In this document: positions 25,177 to 33,590 of the stretch, piece after piece
How the letters are laid out: every line of letters begins with the position of its first letter
How positions within the stretch are numbered: the first letter of the stretch is position 1
Assembly: GCA_001953215.1 (NCBI GenBank)
Contig: CP019169.1
Location: 2,108,001-2,172,000, forward strand
Reading direction: 5' to 3'
Source of the DNA: Betaproteobacteria bacterium GR16-43
Lineage (GTDB): Bacteria > Pseudomonadota > Gammaproteobacteria > Burkholderiales > Usitatibacteraceae
Length of the DNA stretch: 64,000 nucleotides
The notes under the pieces: model-generated
What the model was told of the DNA's origin: nothing
The model's database searches: none
Seen by the model: the letters and a program-made list of their open reading frames with translations, nothing else
Program-made: the position numbers and the translations under genes

Positions 25177-27738
25177 GTGCATCCGGACGGACGGCAACCC
25201 CCTTCCGACGCGTGGCTTGCGCTGTTTCCCTCGCCGCTCCCCGGTGCTAGCCTGCAAGGGTTGAAACCGACCGACCCAAAACTGCGCGACATCTCCGGGG
25301 CCGTCGACGACCCGTCGAGCCACGCGGCGTTCTTCAATGCATTCCCCAGCCTCGTCTGGATCGCGGATGCGCAGGGCGGTTGCAGCTTCGTGAACCAGGC
25401 CTGGGAGGACTACACCGGCCGGCAACTCGAGAACGAGCTCGGCGTGCGCTGGCTGGAATCGGTGCACGACGAGGATCGCGCCGACGTCGATGGCGTGTGG
25501 CAGGAAGCCCTGGGTTTCCGCCGCGCCTTCGAGGCCGAATACCGCCTGCGCCGCGCCGACGGCCTCTACGGCTGGATCCACCACGCGGCGGTTCCGATCC
25601 ACGACGAGACCGGGCGCCTCGCGGGCTTCCTCGGCACCTGCCACGACATCACGGAACGGCGCGATGCGGAACTCGATGCGCGCGCGAAGGAACGCACGAT
25701 CCGCGTGCTGGCCGACAACGTGCCGGCGTTGATCGCGTCGTACGACGGCGCCACGCTGCAGTGCCGGTTCGCCAACAACGCCTACGCACGCACCTGGGGC
25801 TACACGGTCGATTCGATCCTCGGCAAGACGGTGCGCGAGGTGATCGGCGAGGCGGGATACGCGGCCATCTCGCCCTACATCCAGCGCGTCCTGAAGGGCG
25901 AAACGGTGGTGTACGAGCGGCCGATCCGGGACAGCGAAGGCGGCGAACGCATCATCGAGGCGACGCTGCTGCCCCAGATCGACGAAGCCGGGCGAACCAT
26001 CGCCGCCACGGTGATGATCAACGACATCACCCGCCACCGCATGGCCGAGCAGTCGGTGCGCGAGAGCGAAGAGCGGCTGCGCAAGTTCGCCGATGCCACC
26101 GACGAAGGCATCATCTTCCACGACCGCGGCGTGCTCTCCGACTGCAATCCCGCGATCCTGCGCCTCACCGGGTACACGTACGACGAGATCGTCGGCACCG
26201 AGATCGCCCGCTACATCCCGCCCGAGCTGCAGGAAACGGTGATGAACAACGTGCGCATGGGCTACGAGCGCCCGTACGAATCGGCGATCAACGCGAAGGA
26301 CGGCACGCGCATCCCCGTGGAGCTCGAGGGCCGCGTGATGCCCTACAAGGGCAAGACCTATCGCATGACGGCCATCCGCGACATCCGCGATCGCAAGGAG
26401 GCCGAGGCGCGCATCCAGTTCCTCGCGCACCACGACACGCTGACGGGACTGCCCAACCGCGCCCTGCTGATGGACCGGCTGGAGTTCATCCTCGCGGCCG
26501 CGCAACGGCGCGGCAACTTCGTCGCGATCCTCTTCATCGACCTGGACAACTTCAAGACCGTCAACGATTCGCTCGGCCACGCGGCGGGCGACGCGCTGCT
26601 GCGCGTGGTGGCCAATCGCATCGAGGATGCGCTTCGCAGCGCCGACGTGGTCTCGCGCCTCGGCGGCGACGAATTCCTCGTCGTGCTGCCCGAGCTGGAG
26701 CACGAGCAGGACGCGGTGATGGTGGCCGAGAAGCTGATCGCGAGCGTCAGCGAGACGGTGCCGATGGAAGGCCAGAGCCTGTCGGTGTCGCCCTCGATCG
26801 GCATCAGCCTGTATCCGCGCGACGGCACCACGGTCGAGGCCCTGATCAAGAACGCGGACGCGGCGATGTACCTCGCGAAGGAGCGCGGCCGCAGCAACTA
26901 CCAGTTCTTCAACGAGCGGCTCTCGCAGGCGGCGTTCCACGCGCTCACGATGGAGACCAGGCTGCGCGAGGCGATCAAGCACGAGCAGTTCACGCTCCAC
27001 TACCAGCCGCAGGTGCGCGTCGACACGGGCGCCGTCACCGGGCTGGAGGCGCTGATCCGCTGGCCGCAGGAAGACGGCAGCTTCCTCGAGCCGAAGGAGT
27101 TCATTCCCATCGCCGAGCAGCGCGGCCTGATCATGGCCATCGGCACGTGGGTGTTGCGCCAGGCCTGCCGCCAGAACCGCCTCTGGCAGGTTTCGGGGCT
27201 GCCGAAGCTGCCCATCGCGGTGAACCTCTCCGCGATCCAGTTCAAGCAGAAGAACCTGGTGGACGTGGTCGAGCGCGCGCTCGAGGAATCGGGCCTGGAA
27301 GCCCAGTACCTCGAAGTCGAACTCACCGAAAGCATGCTGCTCGAGGACACGACCGGCATCGCGCGCACGCTCGAAGGGCTGAAGGCGCTGGGCGTGAAGC
27401 TCGCGATCGACGACTTCGGCACCGGCCACTCCTCGCTCATGCACCTGAAGCGCCTGCCGATCGACAAGCTGAAGATCGACCGCACCTTCGTGCAGGACGT
27501 GCCCGGCGATCCCGACGATGTGGCCATCACCGCGGCGATCATCGACCTCGCGCGCAACATGGGCATCACGTCGATCGCCGAGGGCGTGGAGAAGCCCGAG
27601 CAGCTCGCTTTCCTGCGTGCCCGCGGCTGCGAGCAGATGCAGGGCTTCCTCGTGAGCGAAGCGCTCGCCGCCGAGCCCATGGCGCGTTGGCTGGCGCGGC
27701 GGCGCGGGGAGCCCCTGACCTCGGTGCAAAGCGCCTAG
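25177..27738 (+). CDS. PAS-PAS-PAS-GGDEF-EAL c-di-GMP enzyme
   Basis: An 853-residue cytoplasmic protein with no membrane segment. Three PAS/PAC units (about 45-170, 175-295 and 300-415) precede a GGDEF domain (about 425-585) with intact RLGGDEF. An EAL domain (about 600-845) follows, containing EALIRW, the metal-binding ELTESMLLED and DDFGTGHSSL motifs and KIDRTFV. Both domains look catalytically competent, so it may make or degrade c-di-GMP depending on PAS input. GTG 25177 is chosen because GGAGGGGG precedes it at 7 bases; TTG codons at 25138 and 25261 are alternatives. It is divergent from the other cyclase gene. Confidence 0.9.
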   Translation: MHPDGRQPPSDAWLALFPSPLPGASLQGLKPTDPKLRDISGAVDDPSSHAAFFNAFPSLVWIADAQGGCSFVNQAWEDYTGRQLENELGVRWLESVHDEDRADVDGVWQEALGFRRAFEAEYRLRRADGLYGWIHHAAVPIHDETGRLAGFLGTCHDITERRDAELDARAKERTIRVLADNVPALIASYDGATLQCRFANNAYARTWGYTVDSILGKTVREVIGEAGYAAISPYIQRVLKGETVVYERPIRDSEGGERIIEATLLPQIDEAGRTIAATVMINDITRHRMAEQSVRESEERLRKFADATDEGIIFHDRGVLSDCNPAILRLTGYTYDEIVGTEIARYIPPELQETVMNNVRMGYERPYESAINAKDGTRIPVELEGRVMPYKGKTYRMTAIRDIRDRKEAEARIQFLAHHDTLTGLPNRALLMDRLEFILAAAQRRGNFVAILFIDLDNFKTVNDSLGHAAGDALLRVVANRIEDALRSADVVSRLGGDEFLVVLPELEHEQDAVMVAEKLIASVSETVPMEGQSLSVSPSIGISLYPRDGTTVEALIKNADAAMYLAKERGRSNYQFFNERLSQAAFHALTMETRLREAIKHEQFTLHYQPQVRVDTGAVTGLEALIRWPQEDGSFLEPKEFIPIAEQRGLIMAIGTWVLRQACRQNRLWQVSGLPKLPIAVNLSAIQFKQKNLVDVVERALEESGLEAQYLEVELTESMLLEDTTGIARTLEGLKALGVKLAIDDFGTGHSSLMHLKRLPIDKLKIDRTFVQDVPGDPDDVAITAAIIDLARNMGITSIAEGVEKPEQLAFLRARGCEQMQGFLVSEALAAEPMARWLARRRGEPLTSVQSA

Positions 27739-27787
27739 GGCAGCTTTCCCAGGTATCAACCCCTTTCGGCGGAAACCCGCCAATAGC

Positions 27788-27801
27788 TTGATCCTCGTCA
27801 A
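27788..27801 (+). promoter_or_regulatory. FNR/CRP-type site upstream of the electron-conduit operon
   Basis: TTGAT-CCTC-GTCAA matches the FNR dyad TTGAT-N4-ATCAA in 9 of 10 positions. It lies 60 bases before the first cytochrome ATG. A GGCGG/CCGCC hairpin (27768-27781) that may end the upstream transcript precedes it. A CCTGAC/GTCAGG stem (27825-27852) sits in the leader. The -10 is not clear. Confidence 0.5.
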
Positions 27802-27861
27802 ACCCGGCCCCACCGGGAAGCGGACCCTGACGGCAACAGCCGCCAATGTCAGGGAGCCGCA

Positions 27862-28188
27862 ATGCGAATCGCCAGCATGCTGTTTGCAGTCCTCTTCGGG
27901 GGCGCCGCGCTCCTGGCCGACGCCGCCGACGACGCGGCCGCCCAGGCCCTCGTCAAGAAGAGTGGTTGTCTCAACTGCCACTCCGTCGACAAGAAGAAGG
28001 ACGCGCCTTCCTACAAGGACATCGCGGCCAAGTACAAGGGCAAGCCCGACGCCGAAGCGAAGCTCGTCACGCACCTCACGACGAACCCGAAGATCGAGGT
28101 CGACGGCAAGAAGGAGAACCACGACAGCCTGAAGACCAAGGACGGCGCGGAAGTGAAGAACGTCGTCGGCTGGATCCTTTCGCGCTGA
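27862..28188 (+). CDS. Monoheme c-type cytochrome (MtoD-like position), possible His/His ligation
   Basis: A 108-residue periplasmic cytochrome. The signal peptide (about 1-21) is followed by the heme motif CLNCH at 36-40. After the heme motif there is no methionine, so the usual Met distal ligand is missing. The region where WGxxPMPP would stand reads KKENHDSLK, making the histidine near residue 90 a likely ligand. The C-terminal NVVGWILSR matches the class I fold. It begins the operon, followed 16 bases later by the NapC-type gene. A soluble shuttle between the outer-membrane conduit and inner-membrane proteins is the likely role, as for MtoD in Sideroxydans. Confidence 0.85.
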   Translation: MRIASMLFAVLFGGAALLADAADDAAAQALVKKSGCLNCHSVDKKKDAPSYKDIAAKYKGKPDAEAKLVTHLTTNPKIEVDGKKENHDSLKTKDGAEVKNVVGWILSR

Positions 28189-28204
28189 CCGTCCCGGACG
28201 CCCC

Positions 28205-28804
28205 GTGCTCCGCCAGTTCTGGAGGATCTTCCGCGACCGCTATCCCGGGCGGATGAAGGCCATCGGGGTCCTGGTGGGCACCGGCTTCGTGCTGGCGTTC
28301 GCCGCGGGCCTGCTGGTCGTGGGCGGCGCGGCGGGCCTCGCGTGGACCAACACCGAGAAGTTCTGCATCGGCTGCCACGAGATGCGCGACAACGTGTACG
28401 CCGAGTACAAGGGAACGATCCACGACACCAACCGCACGGGCGTGCGCGCCATCTGCTCGGATTGCCACGTGCCGCGCGAACCCGGGGCCCTCATCAAGCG
28501 AAAGATGGCGGCCTCCTTCGAGCTTTGGGGTGCCCTCGTGGGCACCATCGACACCCGGGAGAAGTTCGAGGCCCACCGCTCCACGCTCGCCCAGCATGTC
28601 TGGCGGCGCATGAAGGAAACCGATTCGCTCGAGTGCCGCAATTGCCACCACGCCGACCGGATGGACTCCGAGAAGCAGTCGGAGAAGGCGAAGGCCCGGC
28701 ACGCGAAGGGCAAGGCGGAAGGAAAGACGTGCATCGACTGCCACTTCGGCATCGCGCACAAGGAGCCCGAAGGACCCGGGCCCTCGGAGATGAAGCTGAA
28801 CTAG
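28205..28804 (+). CDS. NapC/NirT/CymA-type tetraheme cytochrome c
   Basis: A 199-residue inner-membrane-anchored quinol/quinone cytochrome. One N-terminal transmembrane helix (about 17-42) is followed by four heme motifs: CIGCH near 56, CSDCH near 87, CRNCH near 142 and CIDCH near 178. The first motif context NTEKFCIGCHEM is standard for the family. It moves electrons between the quinone pool and periplasmic cytochromes. With MtrA/MtrB-type genes directly downstream it corresponds to CymA (metal reduction) or its counterpart in Fe(II) oxidisers. The GTG start lies 16 bases after the monoheme gene, and the next gene starts 13 bases after its stop. Confidence 0.93.
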   Translation: MLRQFWRIFRDRYPGRMKAIGVLVGTGFVLAFAAGLLVVGGAAGLAWTNTEKFCIGCHEMRDNVYAEYKGTIHDTNRTGVRAICSDCHVPREPGALIKRKMAASFELWGALVGTIDTREKFEAHRSTLAQHVWRRMKETDSLECRNCHHADRMDSEKQSEKAKARHAKGKAEGKTCIDCHFGIAHKEPEGPGPSEMKLN

Positions 28805-28817
28805 AAGGGGGCGGACC

Positions 28818-29798
28818 ATGGGAAATCCCGGGAAGTACCTGCACGTCTTCGCGGCGCTTGCGGGCCTCGTCATTTCCCTGGGGGCCTTCGACGCTCCCGC
28901 CGCCGAGCCGCGCAAGGACCTCGTGCTGAAGGGCGACGCGAAGTGCACGCGCTGCCACGACGCGGACAGCGAGTTTCCCGTCCTCGCCATCGGCAGGACG
29001 CGCCACGGCACCCAGGCCGACGGCCGCACGCCCACCTGCACGAGTTGCCACGGCGAGAGCGAGAAGCACGTCAACAAGCCCGAAGGCGCGAAGGAGCGCC
29101 TGAAGCCCGACGTGCTCTACCGCGGTGCCGGCGCCTCGGGCATCGAGGCGCGCAACGAGGCCTGCCTCACCTGCCACCGCACGGACACGAAGCGCTCGCA
29201 CTGGGAAGGCAGCACCCATGCCACGAACGACGTGGGATGCACGAGCTGCCACCAGGTTCACGCGAGCCATGACAAGGTACGCGACAAGCTGACGCAATCC
29301 GAGGTGTGCTTCGCCTGCCACAAGGAGCAACGCACGCAGGTGGCGAAGCCCTCGCACCATCCGATCCCCGAAGGAAAGATGGGCTGCTCGGATTGCCACA
29401 ACCCGCACGGCTCGGTGGGCCCGAAGCTCATGAAGCGCGATAGCGTGAACGAGACCTGCTACACGTGCCACATGGAGAAGCGCGGGCCCTTCGTGCACGT
29501 GCACGAGCCCGTCGCCGAGGACTGCTCGAACTGCCACAACCCGCACGGCACGACCGCGGAGAGCCTGCTCAAGGCGCGCCCGCCGTTCCTCTGCCACCAG
29601 TGCCACACGCCGCACGGCGGGAACGTGGCCCAGATCGCGGGCCAGGGGCAGCCTTCGTCGATGCTCTCCGCCACGACCTCGGGCAAGTCGGGCATCAACT
29701 ACACGATGGCGCGCGGGTGCGTGAACTGCCACACGCAGGTCCACGGCACGAACAACCCGAGCACCACCAACCCGACGCCGCAGTTCAACTTCCGCTAG
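28818..29798 (+). CDS. Decaheme cytochrome c, MtrA/MtoA/PioA family
   Basis: A 326-residue periplasmic cytochrome with a signal peptide (about 1-29) and exactly ten CxxCH motifs: CTRCH, CTSCH, CLTCH, CTSCH, CFACH, CSDCH, CYTCH, CSNCH, CHQCH and CVNCH. The repeated GCSDCHNPHGSVGPKLMK and CSNCHNPHGTTAESLL blocks are typical of MtrA/DmsE proteins. It forms a heme wire within the MtrB-type barrel and carries electrons across the outer membrane. Length and heme count equal those of MtrA and MtoA; the long N-terminal extension of PioA is absent. It is followed by the barrel gene after 11 bases. Confidence 0.95.
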   Translation: MGNPGKYLHVFAALAGLVISLGAFDAPAAEPRKDLVLKGDAKCTRCHDADSEFPVLAIGRTRHGTQADGRTPTCTSCHGESEKHVNKPEGAKERLKPDVLYRGAGASGIEARNEACLTCHRTDTKRSHWEGSTHATNDVGCTSCHQVHASHDKVRDKLTQSEVCFACHKEQRTQVAKPSHHPIPEGKMGCSDCHNPHGSVGPKLMKRDSVNETCYTCHMEKRGPFVHVHEPVAEDCSNCHNPHGTTAESLLKARPPFLCHQCHTPHGGNVAQIAGQGQPSSMLSATTSGKSGINYTMARGCVNCHTQVHGTNNPSTTNPTPQFNFR

Positions 29799-29809
29799 CG
29801 CGAGGACCC

Positions 29810-32074
29810 ATGACATCCTTCGACCGGAACTCCAGCAGGCGCAACGCCGTGCTCCTGGCGGCCCTGGCGCTCGCGCTGCCCGAACTCGTCCACGCGGAAG
29901 ACGACGCGACCGACGCGGCGCAACCCGCCGGCGAGGTCCGCGTGGGCGCGGCGCTCGCGAGCGGCGACCCGCGCAGCCGCGCGCTCTTCGGCCAGTACAA
30001 CGGCTTGCGCGACGACGACTTCAACCTCCTGCTCGACATCGACTACGCGAAACGCGACGACGCGACCGGCACCTGGACGCGCTTCACCGGCCGCAACCTC
30101 GGTCTCGATTCGCGCGAGTTGCGCGCGCAGTGGGACCGCCAGGGCGACTGGAAGGTCTTCGGCGAGTACTGGTCGCTCACCCGCGCCTATCCGCGCACCA
30201 TCAACACGAGCCTGCAGAATCCGGGATCGACGACCCCCACCGTATCGCTGCTCGCGACCCGCGGGACCGGCACCAACCTCGATCTCCAGACCGAGCGCAA
30301 GCGCGCCACCGTCGGGGGCGAGAAGTGGTTCGGGCCGCACCTGATGCTCGAAGCTTCGTATACGGCCGAGAACAAGGACGGGTCGCGCATGTTCGGCCGC
30401 GGCTTCACCTGCCCTTCGGGCGCGGCGCCGGCCCCGACGTGCACGACGATGGCGAGCGGCGTGAACCAATGGGCGCTGCTGATGCTGCCCGAGCCGATCA
30501 ACTCCACCACGCAGCAATTCGACGCGAAGCTCACGTGGATCGGCGAGCGTTTCTCCGTGACCACCGGGTACTACGGCTCCTTCTACGACAACGAGAACGG
30601 CGCGCTGGTCCCGACGGTGACCGGCAACCTCAACAACCCCCTCGGCAATCCGATGGGCGTGGGCGGCGGGGTGCCGCTCACCGCGGGCCTGCGCAACATC
30701 CTGCAGCTGCCGATGGCGCTCCCGCCCGACAACCAGGCGCACCAGTATTTCCTCTCCGGCAACTACAACATCACGCCGTCCACGCGGGCCACGTTCAAGT
30801 ACGCGTACACCCATGCGACGCAGAAGGACGACTTCCTCGCGAGCGGCCTCACGGGGGCTCCCGCGGGGATCACCAACTACGGGGGCGTGGTGGACACCAC
30901 GCTCGCGCAGGCGGGACTCACGGCCCGGCCGCTGCCGAAGCTCTCCGTGCTGGCCAGCTTCCGGTACGAGGATCGCGAGGACAAGTCGCCGCTCGCGCTC
31001 TACAACATCGAAGGCGCGAACCGGTTCACCAACGGCACGTACTCGCTGAAGAAGACCGCCGGCAAGCTCGAGGGCACCTACCAGCTCCCGCAAGGCGTCC
31101 GCGCCACGGTCGGCTTCGACTACGAGGCACTCGACCGCGGCCAGTACTCGAGCCCCGAGTGCATCGACCTGGGCGACGGCCCGTGCGTGGGCGACAGCGT
31201 CGCGGGCATCACCGCATTGCGTGCCAAGACCGACGAGACCACGTGGCGCGCCGGCCTGCGCCGCGCGATGGGCGAGAACGTGAGCGGCTCGATCACGTAT
31301 TCGCACGCCGACCGCGACGGCTCCCCATGGTTGAAGCCCGCGGCGCTCCCCGCCACCGGCGTGACCGAAGTCTCCGACGCCGCCATCTACAACCGCACCG
31401 GGATCTTTCCGTCCATCTTCATGAACCGCAAGCGAGACAAGGTGCGCGCGCAGGCGGACTGGAGCGCGGCCGAGGGCCTTTCGGTGCAGTTCACGGCCGA
31501 GGGCGGCACGGACGAGTACAGCGCGCCCACCGAGAAGGGCCTCTCGAAGACCGGCATGCGCCTCTACGGCATCGACGTGGGCTATGCGCTCTCCGAGGCG
31601 TGGATGCTGAATGCGTACTACAGCTACAGCGAGCAGACGCTCGACGTGGCGCACTCCACCGGCTACATCGCGAAGCTGAAGGACCGGAACAGCACCGCGG
31701 GCTTCACGCTGAAGGGGCAGGTCTCGAAGGCGCTGCAGGTCGGGGCCGACCTGTACTACGTGAACGACCGCAACATCTACGACCAGTCGCTCGACTCGGC
31801 GGCGAGCGCCGCCAACGTCGCGTTCCTCGCGCAGTCCGGGGGATTGCCGGACGTGACCTTCCGGGACGTGCGCCTGAAGCTCTTCGCCACGTACGCGGTG
31901 AACAAGAGCAACGACGTGCGCTTCGACCTGATCCACGACCACCAGCGGTTGAACGAATGGACGTGGGGCTCGGACGCGAGCCCGTTCGCGTTCTCCGACA
32001 ACACGACCGTGAGCCTGCAGCCCAACCAGCGCGTGACGCTGGTCGGCGTGTCCTGGGTGTACCGCTTCCGCTGA
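29810..32074 (+). CDS. Outer-membrane beta-barrel porin, MtrB/MtoB/PioB family
   Basis: A 754-residue protein with a signal peptide (about 11-29, VLLAALALALPELVHA) and a long C-terminal barrel of alternating strands ending in the aromatic WVYRFR. Family features are the repeated strand-turn pattern with DRxxDY-like turns (for example DYAKRDDATGTWTRF) and decorated periplasmic turns. The short N-terminal domain has no CxxC motif, unlike Shewanella MtrB. It should sheath the decaheme cytochrome. The ATG at 29810 gives a proper signal peptide; longer frames read back into the decaheme gene. No surface decaheme MtrC gene follows. Confidence 0.92.
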   Translation: MTSFDRNSSRRNAVLLAALALALPELVHAEDDATDAAQPAGEVRVGAALASGDPRSRALFGQYNGLRDDDFNLLLDIDYAKRDDATGTWTRFTGRNLGLDSRELRAQWDRQGDWKVFGEYWSLTRAYPRTINTSLQNPGSTTPTVSLLATRGTGTNLDLQTERKRATVGGEKWFGPHLMLEASYTAENKDGSRMFGRGFTCPSGAAPAPTCTTMASGVNQWALLMLPEPINSTTQQFDAKLTWIGERFSVTTGYYGSFYDNENGALVPTVTGNLNNPLGNPMGVGGGVPLTAGLRNILQLPMALPPDNQAHQYFLSGNYNITPSTRATFKYAYTHATQKDDFLASGLTGAPAGITNYGGVVDTTLAQAGLTARPLPKLSVLASFRYEDREDKSPLALYNIEGANRFTNGTYSLKKTAGKLEGTYQLPQGVRATVGFDYEALDRGQYSSPECIDLGDGPCVGDSVAGITALRAKTDETTWRAGLRRAMGENVSGSITYSHADRDGSPWLKPAALPATGVTEVSDAAIYNRTGIFPSIFMNRKRDKVRAQADWSAAEGLSVQFTAEGGTDEYSAPTEKGLSKTGMRLYGIDVGYALSEAWMLNAYYSYSEQTLDVAHSTGYIAKLKDRNSTAGFTLKGQVSKALQVGADLYYVNDRNIYDQSLDSAASAANVAFLAQSGGLPDVTFRDVRLKLFATYAVNKSNDVRFDLIHDHQRLNEWTWGSDASPFAFSDNTTVSLQPNQRVTLVGVSWVYRFR

Positions 32075-32123
32075 GCGAGGGCGATTCGGTTAGCATGGCC
32101 GCTTTGCATAACCCCGCGAAGCC

Positions 32124-33590
32124 ATGGCGACCGACACCGAAAAGCCCCTCGACAAGAAGCCCGACCCCACCGACCAGATCTCCATCACCAAGCACCGCGT
32201 GAAGATCGCGGGCCGGGAAGTGAAGTACACCGTCACTTGCGGCACGATGGTGATGCGCGAGGAGGCGGAGAAGGAAGGCAAGAGCGAGGGCGAGAAGGCC
32301 CGCGCCACGGTCTTCTTCATCGCGTACACGCTGGACGGCGTGAAGGACAACGCGAAGCGCCCGGTCACGTTCTCGTTCAACGGCGGCCCGGGCTCGAGTT
32401 CGGTGTGGCTGCACCTCGGCCTGCTGGGACCGAAACGCGTGGCACTCGACGACGAAGGCTACGCTCCCGAGCCGCCCTATCACCTGGTCGACAACGAGTA
32501 CTCGGTCCTCCCGCAGACGGACCTCGTGTTCATCGATCCCGTCGGCACCGGCTTCAGCCGCATGGTCGAGGGCGAGAAGGTGAAGGAGTACCACGACTAC
32601 AAGCGCGACCTGGAGAGCGTCGGTCAGTTCATCCGCACTTACTGCTCGCGCTACGCGCGCTGGTCGTCCGCGAAGTACCTCATCGGCGAAAGCTACGGGA
32701 CGACGCGGGCCTCCGGCCTCGCGGGGCATCTCATCGAGCGCTACGGCATGTTCCTGAACGGCGTGATGCTGGTCTCGGTCGCGCTCGACTTCCAGACCTT
32801 CCGCTTCGACGCGACGAACGACGTTCCGCCGATCCTCTTCCTGCCCACGTACGCGTCGACGGCCTGGTACCACAAGCGCCTGGCGCCCGATTTGCAGAAG
32901 ATGAAGCTGCGCGCGCTGCTGGACGAAGTGGAAGCGTTCGCGGGCGGCGAATACGCCGCGGCGCTCTTCCAGGGCGATGCGCTGCCGGACGCGGACCGCA
33001 AGAAGATCGCGAGGAAGCTCGCGCGATACACGGGCCTCTCGGCGGAGTACGTGGAGCGCTGCAACCTGCGGATCGAGATCCTGCGCTTCTGCAAGGAGCT
33101 GCTGAGGAACGAACGCAGGACCGTGGGCCGCCTCGACAGCCGCTACACGGGCATGGATCGCGACGCGGCGGGCGAGAAGTTCGAGTTCGACCCGGGCTTC
33201 TCCGCGATCTACGGCGCCTACGCCGCGACGATGAACGACTACCTGCGCACCGACCTCAAGTTCGAGAAGGACCTCCCGTACGAGATCCTGAAGAGCCTCT
33301 ACATGGACTGGGGCTGGGGCGAGTTCGCCAACCGCTTCGCGTCGGTGGGCGAGACGCTGAGGAAGGCGATGTGCATGAACCCGCACATGCGCGTGCTCGT
33401 GGCCAACGGCTACTACGACTTCGCCACGCCGCACTTCGCCTCCGACTACACGATGGATCACCTCGGTCTCGAACCGGAACTGCGCAAGAACATCGAGGTG
33501 AGCTACTACGAGGCCGGGCACATGATGTACGTGCACCGGCCTTCGATCGCGGCGCTTTCCAAGCGGCTGCGGGCTTTCATCAAGGGGTGA
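32124..33590 (+). CDS. Peptidase S10 family (serine carboxypeptidase-like) protein
   Basis: A 488-residue protein of the alpha/beta-hydrolase fold. SFNGGPGSSSVWLHLGLLGP near residue 80 is the oxyanion/substrate loop of S10 carboxypeptidases. GESYGTT near 190 carries the nucleophilic serine. GYYDFATPHFASDYTMDHL supplies the acid region, and YYEAGHMMYVHRP the catalytic histidine. There is no signal peptide, and the N-terminus is hydrophilic (TDTEKPLDKKPDP), which suggests cytoplasmic location. Bacterial S10 proteins of this size are common in soil Proteobacteria with unknown natural substrates. It is probably separate from the electron-conduit operon. Its last 11 bases overlap the convergent gene. 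Confidence 0.88.
   Translation: MATDTEKPLDKKPDPTDQISITKHRVKIAGREVKYTVTCGTMVMREEAEKEGKSEGEKARATVFFIAYTLDGVKDNAKRPVTFSFNGGPGSSSVWLHLGLLGPKRVALDDEGYAPEPPYHLVDNEYSVLPQTDLVFIDPVGTGFSRMVEGEKVKEYHDYKRDLESVGQFIRTYCSRYARWSSAKYLIGESYGTTRASGLAGHLIERYGMFLNGVMLVSVALDFQTFRFDATNDVPPILFLPTYASTAWYHKRLAPDLQKMKLRALLDEVEAFAGGEYAAALFQGDALPDADRKKIARKLARYTGLSAEYVERCNLRIEILRFCKELLRNERRTVGRLDSRYTGMDRDAAGEKFEFDPGFSAIYGAYAATMNDYLRTDLKFEKDLPYEILKSLYMDWGWGEFANRFASVGETLRKAMCMNPHMRVLVANGYYDFATPHFASDYTMDHLGLEPELRKNIEVSYYEAGHMMYVHRPSIAALSKRLRAFIKG

Noticed and set aside
25111-28122. 1003-codon open frame on the minus strand
   Set aside because: It is antisense to a certain PAS-GGDEF-EAL gene and a cytochrome, with low-complexity Arg/His/Val-rich content typical of GC-rich shadow frames.
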